From Nitrospira sp. (GTDB lineage: Bacteria; Nitrospirota; Nitrospiria; Nitrospirales; Nitrospiraceae): 18,214 nucleotides of DNA. The stretch lies in assembly GCA_030456405.1 (NCBI GenBank), contig JAKDNQ010000021.1:1-18214 (forward strand), read 5' to 3'. The translations under genes and the position numbers were made by a program. Of this stretch, positions 8,697 to 14,246 are shown one piece after another. A model generated the notes under the pieces. The model ran no database searches and was not told where the DNA came from. It saw only the letters and a list, made by a program, of their open reading frames with translations. The number at the start of each line of letters is the position of its first letter. Position 1 is the first letter of the stretch.

Positions 8697-8831
8697 CATG
8701 AGCGGTTCCGAGCGGCGGAATTTGAAAGCATACCTGTCCTCGATCTCTTGAATCTCCGCCACATACTTAAAAAGGCTCGATACCAGCATTTCACGACGCA
8801 GCGCGAGCGCCGGATCTGGAAAGCATGCCAC
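8697..8831 (-). pseudogene. Possible 5' fragment of a small protein gene
   Basis: Reading leftward from GTG 8831, the first about 45 codons (REMLVSSLFKYVAEIQEIED, then RYAFKFRRSEPLMM) look like real protein: amphipathic, mixed charge, no repeats. After about 8697 the frame runs into the tandem 9-mers and the half palindromic element, which suggests the rest of the gene was lost when these arrived. I do not recognise the family with confidence. The start codon is weakly supported, with no clear Shine-Dalgarno sequence. It may instead be chance coding-like sequence. Confidence 0.3.
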
Positions 8832-8957
8832 TAGTTTGATGAGGTGTATAGCTGCGCATGATCTATCCCCGGCGCGCGCGCCACACTGGCTAAACGGGAA
8901 GCCTGTGACTCACTCTCGCCGGATGCCGCGCGAACCGTTAGGTATCTCGAACCCAGC

Positions 8958-9029
8958 CTTCACGCCTGTCTTATTCATGGCGGCTCTTCATGAAATCGCG
9001 GAGCCACCACGCGAGACAGGCGCGTGAAG
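8958..9029. repeat. Long imperfect hairpin
   Basis: The outer arms are CTTCACGCCTGTCT (8958-8971) and AGACAGGCG-CG-TGAAG (9014-9029), with a two-base bulge. A nested stem pairs GGCGGCTC with GAGCCACC around TTCATGAAATCGC. A second small hairpin, AGGCG...CGCCT, follows at 9035-9054. There is no uridine run next to it, so it is not a standard terminator. It may be a small palindromic mobile repeat or a structured RNA. Confidence 0.55.
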
Positions 9030-9120
9030 CTGCGAGGCGGAGTTTGTCTCGCCTGGGAGGTCAAAAGGGGGCGTCAGCGGCGTATAGGCAATTGCAGGGA
9101 TGATGCGGGCTCGTTTCTCA

Positions 9121-9490
9121 TCATTTTGCGACCATGTGCCGGATAATTTTGCCTTCCACCATATAGACGACGAGTTCAGCGATGTTCGTCGCATGATCGG
9201 CGATTCGCTCGTAGTACTTGCCGATGAATGTGAGGCGAGTCGCCCGCGTGATCGTTCTTGAATCTTCCAGCATGAACGAGAGAAGTTCTCTGAGCAGTTG
9301 CTCCGTGAGACCATCGACAAAGCCGTCGTCCCGACAAACCTTTCGCGCCAGTTCGGCATCGCGATTCACAAAGGGCATCCAGGCACTCTTTGACCATCCG
9401 GCTCGTCCACTCAGTCATTCTCGGAATATCGAGATAGGGTTTGAGCTGAGATTCTTGGTTCAACTCGATCGCCCGTTCCGCGATGTTTTC
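9121..9490 (-). pseudogene. Truncated, frameshifted second copy of phoU
   Basis: This reads as the C-terminal portion (about 120 of 220 residues) of the PhoU encoded at 14247-14909. The first part, ENIAERAIELNQESQLKPYL, continues to KECLDA in one frame. An extra base in the run at about 9371-9375 (CACAAAGGGCATCC here, CACGAAGGCATCC in the intact gene) then shifts the frame, and the protein resumes as FVNRDAELARKVCRDDGFVD to its natural stop at 9121. Similarity to the intact gene ends abruptly at 9490, after GCGATGTTTTC, and continues about 20 bases past the stop at the other end. Protein differences are about 11 in 120 positions, mostly conservative. No start codon or ribosome site serves it. 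It is a remnant of a duplication, not a functional gene. Confidence 0.88.
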
Positions 9491-9697
9491 GGAGCTCCAT
9501 ACACCGCCCGGTTGTCCCTCTGTGAACCCTTTGTCCTGCCGGTTGCCCGACAACACGCATCACGCGAGGCCAAGGCGACTGGCTAGGTCTTACCTTGTGC
9601 GACTCTTTCATTCGCGACTCGCCTCCGGCTTCGCGCCGACGCACCCCGACCCCTTTTCCCGTCCCACTGATCATTTGCCTGGTTTATGCCCTGGCAA
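9491..9697. other. Intergenic region without a recognisable gene
   Basis: Left of this stretch the phoU homology stops sharply; right of it an operator array begins. The open frames on both strands (for example 9411-9674) have no recognisable domains and overlap the pseudogene boundary. I see nothing functional here beyond the junction itself. Confidence 0.5.
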
Positions 9698-9753
9698 AGT
9701 TTACACCGATCTAACATTGCTTTTAACCGGCTGTAACCTGCCCAAGCTATGCT
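9698..9753 (+). promoter_or_regulatory. Pho-box-like 11-bp phased array C with -10 (small HMA_2 gene)
   Basis: Four 7-base units start every 11 bp: AGTTTAC (9698), ATCTAAC (9709), CTTTTAA (9720) and CTGTAAC (9731). The last is a match to the Pho-box unit CTGTNAY. Exactly ten bases further is TATGCT (9748-9753), a plausible -10, and there is no separate -35. This is the arrangement of activator-dependent Pho promoters. The start of transcription would be near 9760, giving a leader of about 65 bases. It is the most convincing of the four arrays. Confidence 0.6.
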
Positions 9754-9824
9754 GGAACGTGTGTGGAGAGAAGAAAGCGAACTGCAATGGCTCTACGCTG
9801 TGAATTATCAACGAGGAGGGTCTG

Positions 9825-10163
9825 ATGCAGGGAACCAGCTATGTCCATATGTTGGAAGGGCGGCTTCGCATCAAAATTTCAGAGATCAAGGGGTCTCCTG
9901 AGAAAGCCGGTGAGATCGAAGCGGCGCTTGGTAGGATGCGGGGCGTCTCACATGTGCAAGCGAATGCCCTCACGGGAAACGTATTGGTGCTCTTCGAGTC
10001 GGAACTCACCAACCATTACCACATTATCGGCGCCCTCAAGGACTCTGGTTGTCTGAATGAAGAGACGGCGCGTCCCCGTCGACCTTCCACCCGTTGGTCG
10101 GAAGTCGTTGTAGGGCCCTTAGCCCAAGTCGTCATCGAGCGCGCCATTCTTGCCTTGATCTAA
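9825..10163 (+). CDS. Small HMA_2-like domain protein
   Basis: 112 residues with a strong GAGGAGG ribosome site eight bases upstream of ATG. Residues about 5-75 have the beta-alpha-beta-beta-alpha-beta pattern of a heavy-metal-associated domain of the HMA_2 type (HMLEGRLRIKISEIKGSPEK, then VSHVQANALTGNVLVLF). The metal-binding CxxC is absent; in its place is H-x-x-x-G-R-x-R-x-K, as in the other two HMA-like domains of this window. The tail (about 90-112) is hydrophobic or amphipathic and may contact a membrane. It converges on the ATPase gene and their 3' ends overlap by 45 bases. It is likely a partner or regulator of the ATPase system, not a classical metallochaperone. Confidence 0.78.
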   Translation: MQGTSYVHMLEGRLRIKISEIKGSPEKAGEIEAALGRMRGVSHVQANALTGNVLVLFESELTNHYHIIGALKDSGCLNEETARPRRPSTRWSEVVVGPLAQVVIERAILALI

Positions 10164-12425
10164 TTCGCAACCAGGTTGTCTGGGGCGAGTCGTTCCCTCT
10201 GCCCAAAGCGGCCTCAGACTATTGACTGTCGCCAGGATAGCCGAGCCATTGCTCAGCACGGTCGCCACTCCCGCTCCAATCGCACCGAAGACCGCGAGGC
10301 CCAAGGCCACCGTGTTCGGCACGGAAATAATTCTCCAGCTCTGCTCGATGAGTTGCAACGCGTCCCGGCTGATGTCCAACGCCAACGGCAATTTCCACAG
10401 GCCTCCATTCAACAGTACGACATGGGCCGTCGCCTCCGCCACATCCGCTCCACCGCTGAGGGCGATGCCGACATCGGCATGGGCCAAAGCCGGAGAATCA
10501 TTAATGCCGTCTCCGACAACCGCCACTCGATACCCTTGCCGTTGCAGGTCCTTGAGGTACGCCACCTTATCCAGCGGCAAGGCGTCGGCGACCAGGTCGA
10601 AAATACCTACCGCCGCCGCCACTCTTGCCGCCACGCGAGAATGATCGCCGGTCAGCATGGCGATGTGTTTGATTCCCCTTTGACGGAGATGCTCGATCAC
10701 GCCGGCCGACTCCGGCCTGATGGGGTCTGCATAGGCCAAGGTTCCCACCAACTCGCCGTTCAACGCCACACAGACCGGCGACATGGCCTCGTGGGCAATG
10801 TCATTCAAATGTTGGCGAACGGCAGTGGACACGCCGATCCGCTTCGACGTCATGAAGCGCTCGCATCCGACATGAACGAGATGCCCATCGACATCCGCTT
10901 CCACACCAAGTCCGATAGTGTAATAAGAACTCGTTCGTTCCGGGATGGCAATTCCTCGGCTCTCAGCGGCCCGGACAATCGCCTGCGCGACCGGATGGGT
11001 CAAGCGCTGCTCGCAGGAAGCCGCCAAGCCCAGGACGTCTTCTCGGCTGATTCCATTATAATTGTAGATCTCCATCACTTGCGGTGAGCCTGCCGTCAAC
11101 GTCCCGGTCTTATCGAAGACGATGGCGTCGACTCCCGCCAACTGCTCCATGTACCGGCCGCCTTTAATGAGGATCCCCTGCCGGACGGCTCTCGTCATCG
11201 ATGCCAGCACGGCCGTCGGGGCCGCAATGCGGATACCGGTGCCGTAATCGATCACGAGCACCGATGCGCTGGATGTGAGGTTTTGCGTCATCATGCCGCT
11301 TGCTGCGGCCCCGGCGAAACTGTAGGGAACCAATTCATTGGCCCAGCGCTCGGCATAGTTTTGGACACGCGTTTCATGCGCCGGAGCGTCCTGTACCATG
11401 TGCACGATCCTGGCGGCTTCCGTATCGTCGCCAACAGAGTCGGCGCGAATATAAAGCTTTCCATCCTGCACCACGGTCGCGGCATGCACCACGTCGTCCG
11501 CACCTTTTTCAATCGGGAGCGACTCACCGGTGAGTGTCTGCTGATCCACAATGGCTTTGCCTTTCAGCACGGTGCCATCGATTGGAATACGGTCCCCGGG
11601 ATAGACGACAACCGTTTCCCCCACCTGCACTTCGTCAACGTTTACCTGCATCGTCTTCCCATCGCGCACGACCCATGCGGGCGTCCGGCGGTAGGCCAAG
11701 ACCTCCTTGACGGCCTCCTGCGCCTGCATCACGGTGACATCCCGAATGTAATCCCCCAAGTTCACCAGCCAGACCATGAACAGCGCCATCGGGAACTGCC
11801 CCTGACAGGCGAGCAGGATGGTCGCGGAGGCATCCAGTACGTCAACCGTCAGCGCATCGCGGCGGGCAAAGGCGTCGAAGGCGCGAGTAAACATCGGGAG
11901 GGCGCTTCCGATTAAAAGGAATGGAACCAGTGGCGCCGCCAACACTTCAGCAGCCAGACAGGCCAGGCCTGCCGTCGACAATGTTAATTCGAAGTGTGCT
12001 CCATTCGATTCTTCGGTCGAACCGACATCGTCTGAAGCCATAGTTTTTCGCAAATCGCGAAGTGTCCCGCTCGACAGGCGGCTCAGTTGAGCGCAGAGCG
12101 TCTCAGGGGACCATAGGGTCGAATCGAAACTGACTGTGAGGCTGCCGCAGCTTTGATTCGCCGACACGCCGAGAATGCCCGGGCACTTACCCAAAATCAA
12201 TTCCAACGGTCGTATGAGAGTAGGGTAACGCTTCAGGGCAGGGAGCTTGAGACGGGCACGTCCCTTGATAGAATGAATGACCTCGCTGGCTGCCCATTCT
12301 GATGTCGGTAATGTTTTCGGTCGAATAGCCGGCAAGGTAGGAGGCAACCGCTGTGATTCCGGCTGATGACTTCTGCGCCTGGTTGGTGGACGGTGGATAG
12401 GTCTAGCCCGTCGGGTTGCGTTCAC
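10119..12425 (-). CDS. P1B-like P-type ATPase with atypical transmembrane metal site
   Basis: 768 residues from GTG 12425, with GGAG about ten bases upstream. Residues 1-45 are a Pro/Arg-rich tail. Residues about 47-125 are an HMA_2 domain without CxxC (HSIKGRARLKLPALKRYP). Two predicted membrane helical pairs follow (about 150-230). The actuator motif LTGES is at about 298. A helix carries VLVIDYGTGIRIAAPTAVL (about 389-407), the phosphorylation site DKTGTLT is at about 438, THPVA at 476, LTGD near 593, and GDGINDSPAL at 638. The final helices contain SNGSAILATVNSLRPL. All catalytic motifs are intact, so it should hydrolyse ATP. The usual CPC of the fourth core helix is replaced by D-Y-G-T-G with no cysteine, so soft-metal transport by thiolates is unlikely. 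The two P1B-flanking helix pairs before the actuator look reduced. Substrate unknown. Confidence 0.88.
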   Translation of the reverse strand: MNATRRARPIHRPPTRRRSHQPESQRLPPTLPAIRPKTLPTSEWAASEVIHSIKGRARLKLPALKRYPTLIRPLELILGKCPGILGVSANQSCGSLTVSFDSTLWSPETLCAQLSRLSSGTLRDLRKTMASDDVGSTEESNGAHFELTLSTAGLACLAAEVLAAPLVPFLLIGSALPMFTRAFDAFARRDALTVDVLDASATILLACQGQFPMALFMVWLVNLGDYIRDVTVMQAQEAVKEVLAYRRTPAWVVRDGKTMQVNVDEVQVGETVVVYPGDRIPIDGTVLKGKAIVDQQTLTGESLPIEKGADDVVHAATVVQDGKLYIRADSVGDDTEAARIVHMVQDAPAHETRVQNYAERWANELVPYSFAGAAASGMMTQNLTSSASVLVIDYGTGIRIAAPTAVLASMTRAVRQGILIKGGRYMEQLAGVDAIVFDKTGTLTAGSPQVMEIYNYNGISREDVLGLAASCEQRLTHPVAQAIVRAAESRGIAIPERTSSYYTIGLGVEADVDGHLVHVGCERFMTSKRIGVSTAVRQHLNDIAHEAMSPVCVALNGELVGTLAYADPIRPESAGVIEHLRQRGIKHIAMLTGDHSRVAARVAAAVGIFDLVADALPLDKVAYLKDLQRQGYRVAVVGDGINDSPALAHADVGIALSGGADVAEATAHVVLLNGGLWKLPLALDISRDALQLIEQSWRIISVPNTVALGLAVFGAIGAGVATVLSNGSAILATVNSLRPLWAEGTTRPRQPGCELDQGKNGALDDDLG

Positions 12426-12626
12426 TCTTTAGAATCTCCTCTCACGTGCCGTCTTTCAGTGATGCGGCATGGTTCATGATTCACATCGAACATGATAGGA
12501 CGCGAGCAAGCTCTTTCCTCGGTGACGAGGATGACACCGGTTGAGATGGTTCAGCTCATTCATCCGAATTACCTCGCCACAAAAAACACAACGGCCCTCT
12601 CCCTGAAAGGCCCTCATCAGCAAGGA
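12426..12626. other. 201-base gap inside the DUF5132-HMA_2-ATPase gene set
   Basis: No gene is supported here. Unlike the other intergenic regions upstream of transcription units in this window, it contains no 11-bp phased nnKTWAY array, which fits the idea that the ATPase is read from the upstream promoter. The weak hairpin at 12585-12612 is its only visible structure besides the ribosome site near 12436. Confidence 0.5.
12585..12612 (-). terminator. Weak terminator-like hairpin after the HMA_2 membrane gene
   Basis: In the transcript direction, GGCCTTTC and GAGAGGGCC can form a short stem with a bulge and wobble pairs. After a seven-base gap comes TTTTTT (12581-12586). It lies just after the stop at 12627 and before the ATPase start at 12425. 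If real it would attenuate, not separate, the operon. The stem is weak. Confidence 0.25.
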
Positions 12627-13127
12627 TTATTGGACTATCCGCGTCGCCGTCGCCGTGGCTGTGGATGGATTCAGCGCGGAATAGGTGCCGAAGGCAAACC
12701 AGAGGTAGTCGTACCACTGAGGGAGGGTCACTTTATCTGCGACCATAATGCCTCGCACACCGAGAGCGAGTAATGCGATCGGAATCAGCAGACGCCAGGT
12801 ATCTTCGATCCCTGTCAGAGGATTCGGGGTTCCGTTCGATTCGCCCGCGTACCATTTTCCCAAGTACTCCGGGTTCAAGTCAGACGGCGAGATACCGAGC
12901 GCATGCGCGACGGCAAAATGGAAATCGAGGGATTCCAACAGCGTCGGGTTGAAGGTCGCCACGACGCTTCCTGTCAACGAGCTTGCCTCCACGCGATGCA
13001 TTCCGCGAATCGTCGCGAGTCGGATCTCGATATCCCTTGCTTGGTCGGGATTTCCTTTCATGCCGGTGAGCTTAAATCGAATTCTCCCCGGCAGGGCATG
13101 AACAAGACGAACATCTTCCAATTTCAA
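12627..13127 (-). CDS. HMA_2-domain membrane protein
   Basis: 166 residues from TTG 13127, set by AAGGAG seven bases upstream. Residues about 5-75 form an HMA_2-like domain (VHALPGRIRFKLTGMKGNPD, then MHRVEASSLTGSVVATF) with the H-x-x-x-G-R-x-R-x-K loop and no CxxC. Residues about 112-152 hold one or two hydrophobic segments (LLIPIALLALGVRGIMVA and WYDYLWFAFGTYSAL) that should anchor it in the inner membrane. The C-terminus is Thr/Ala-rich. It lies 37 bases after the DUF5132 gene and 201 before the ATPase gene on the same strand. It probably works with the ATPase, for example in cargo delivery or regulation; no enzymatic role is visible. Confidence 0.8.
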   Translation of the reverse strand: MKLEDVRLVHALPGRIRFKLTGMKGNPDQARDIEIRLATIRGMHRVEASSLTGSVVATFNPTLLESLDFHFAVAHALGISPSDLNPEYLGKWYAGESNGTPNPLTGIEDTWRLLIPIALLALGVRGIMVADKVTLPQWYDYLWFAFGTYSALNPSTATATATRIVQ

Positions 13128-13134
13128 TGGTCTT

Positions 13135-13140
13135 CTCCTT
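13135..13140 (-). promoter_or_regulatory. Ribosome binding site AAGGAG that sets a TTG start
   Basis: AAGGAG precedes the TTG at 13127 by seven bases. No ATG or GTG lies in a comparable position, and the next residues (KLEDVRLVHALPGR) begin the HMA_2 domain at once, so the TTG start is well supported. Confidence 0.7.
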
Positions 13141-13164
13141 GAACTCTAAAGCGGCTCGCTGAAT

Positions 13165-13461
13165 TTACGCTTCAGCCCCCTTCTTGGCTCGCGATTTGCG
13201 CCTGGGAGTTTCTGGAGATCCGTCACCCTCTTCGGCTTCCGCTCGGACTTCCGCCACCATATCATTGACCTGCTCTCCGGCCTCCGCAACCGATTCCTTG
13301 ACCGTGTCGTAAAGCAGCAGACCCCCCTTGATGGCTTCCTTCAGCAACGGGCGGATCGCGGCGCCGACCGCCGGCAATACCGTAGGCGCAACGAGTGCAA
13401 TGCCCACACCCACCAATGCCGTACCCCACGAACCTTTCAAGACATCTTCCAATATTGACAT
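13165..13461 (-). CDS. DUF5132-type small membrane protein
   Basis: 98 residues, with GGGAGG five bases before ATG 13461. Residues about 10-37 are a glycine- and alanine-rich hydrophobic stretch (WGTALVGVGIALVAPTVLPA) followed by VGAAIRPLLKEAIKGGLLLYD, the pattern I associate with DUF5132. Then comes a helical acidic segment (VNDMVAEVRAEAEEGDG) and a Lys/Arg-rich end (PRRKSRAKKGAEA). Small proteins of this kind are often found next to HMA_2 proteins and P-type ATPases; that is recalled family knowledge. Its function is unknown. It is the first gene of the three-gene minus-strand set, and its upstream region is shared with the divergent regulator and contains array D. Confidence 0.75.
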   Translation of the reverse strand: MSILEDVLKGSWGTALVGVGIALVAPTVLPAVGAAIRPLLKEAIKGGLLLYDTVKESVAEAGEQVNDMVAEVRAEAEEGDGSPETPRRKSRAKKGAEA

Positions 13462-13508
13462 GGCTGCCTCCCTTCTTGTCGCTCCTGCTCCCAGGTTTGC
13501 TACCGGAT

Positions 13509-13548
13509 GGTTTACAGCAACTTAACCGAATATCTAAGTACATGTAAC
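13509..13548. promoter_or_regulatory. Pho-box-like 11-bp phased array D (DUF5132 operon / regulator gene)
   Basis: Four 7-base units start every 11 bp: GGTTTAC (13509), ACTTAAC (13520), TATCTAA (13531, degenerate) and ATGTAAC (13542). In the orientation of Pho boxes it points toward the winged-helix gene to the right. It also lies 48 bp upstream of the DUF5132 start on the other strand. No -10 at the ideal ten-base distance is obvious in either direction. If the winged-helix protein binds here, it would regulate itself and the ATPase operon. Confidence 0.5.
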
Positions 13549-13636
13549 GCCAATAAGAGATCACTTAGCAAGTTAAGAAAGTGTGAAGCGGGAGACTGTC
13601 TACCGCGATGTGACGGCAGGGTCAAGGATTGTTCCG

Positions 13637-14011
13637 ATGGAGAGTGAAACAGATCCCTCTTCTCACGGCAGATATCTCCGAGTTGTTTCTCTCTTGTGCG
13701 ATAAATTGCGTCATGAAGTGCGCTATCGCGACCAGGTGTTGCCACTGACCAAACGGGAGTTTGAGATTTTTTGGATACTCGCCTCGCAGCCGGAGCGACT
13801 GGTGTCCAGGCAAGAGTTACGAGATAGAGTGTGGCATCCAGCAAGCAAGATCCAGCTCCGGACGATCGACTTGCATATTGCCCATATCAGAAAAAAACTA
13901 GGCCAATGTGCGTCTAGATCCATACCTGTGATCCAGACAGTCTGGAGCTTGGGTTATCGTCTAAGAAGGTGCCTACAGCCAAAACAACGCACAGTAAAAG
14001 GAAGGAAGTAA
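13637..14011 (+). CDS. Receiver-less PhoB/OmpR-type winged-helix DNA-binding protein
   Basis: 124 residues from ATG 13637, with AAGGA eight bases upstream. The frame could start at GTG 13583, but that codon has no good ribosome site. Residues about 10-110 are a complete Trans_reg_C domain: an N-terminal sheet (YLRVVSLLCDKLRHEVRYRD), LPLTKREFEIFWILA, RLVSRQELRDRVW, the recognition helix RTIDLHIAHIRKKLG, and the wing IQTVWSLGYRL. There is no phosphoacceptor domain, so its activity cannot be set by direct phosphorylation like PhoB. Proteins of this fold bind tandem direct repeats with 11-bp spacing, which matches array D next to it and the three similar arrays. Its C-terminus is basic (QPKQRTVKGRK). 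Its target is inferred. Confidence 0.85.
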   Translation: MESETDPSSHGRYLRVVSLLCDKLRHEVRYRDQVLPLTKREFEIFWILASQPERLVSRQELRDRVWHPASKIQLRTIDLHIAHIRKKLGQCASRSIPVIQTVWSLGYRLRRCLQPKQRTVKGRK

Positions 14012-14246
14012 CCGGGGCAATCGAGGAGCACTCCAGGTCCGACCCCCTTGTCTGTGACGATGCTCAGGCCACAGGAGGGGTCGGATTGCGAACGAGAAAA
14101 GGCATACTTGAAACAGTATGTTCACCACTGAGAGGCTAGCCCCCGCCGTCAGGCTTGTCGAAGCGGCGTATCGGCCTGTCTGCGTGTGGACGGCACAGGC
14201 AGGCAGTTGCGAGTAGAAGTCTTCGTGAATGATGTAGGCTCTTCTC
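14012..14246. other. Convergent intergenic region with a strong hairpin
   Basis: This lies between the convergent regulator gene and phoU. It holds the hairpin at 14038-14085 (described separately) and a weaker imperfect inverted repeat near 14176-14207 (CCTGTCTG with CAGGCAGG). I found no gene. Confidence 0.55.
14038..14085. repeat. Strong stem-loop between convergent genes
   Basis: TCCGACCCC (14038-14046) pairs perfectly with GGGGTCGGA (14077-14085). Inside, CTGTG (14052-14056) pairs with CACAG (14070-14074). It sits between the stops of the regulator gene and phoU, so it could protect or end both transcripts. No uridine run follows on either strand, so it is not a typical intrinsic terminator. 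It may be a palindromic intergenic repeat. Confidence 0.65.

Larger units (their letters stand above)
8525..9117. other. Gene-poor stretch with repeats and remnants
   Basis: No intact gene is supported in these 593 bases. They hold a half copy of the palindromic element (8596-8620), degenerate 9-bp tandem repeats (8634-8696), a possible gene remnant on the minus strand (8697-8831) and a long imperfect hairpin (8958-9029). Open frames at 8634-8834 and 8836-9027 read through repeats and have no recognisable composition. The area looks like a decayed intergenic zone. Confidence 0.6.

Noticed and set aside
8836..9027. Open frame of 63 codons on the plus strand
   Set aside because: It runs through the hairpin arm and has no ribosome site or recognisable composition.
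9411..9674. Open frame of 87 codons on the minus strand
   Set aside because: It reads the phoU pseudogene in the wrong frame and then the unassigned junction; no domain is visible.
12585..12612. Intrinsic terminator separating HMA_2 and ATPase genes
   Set aside because: The stem is short with bulges and the T-run is seven bases away, so I keep it only as a low-confidence feature and not as a finding.
13583..13636. GTG start for the winged-helix protein
   Set aside because: It has no Shine-Dalgarno sequence, and the added 18 residues are not part of the domain; ATG 13637 has AAGGA at good spacing.
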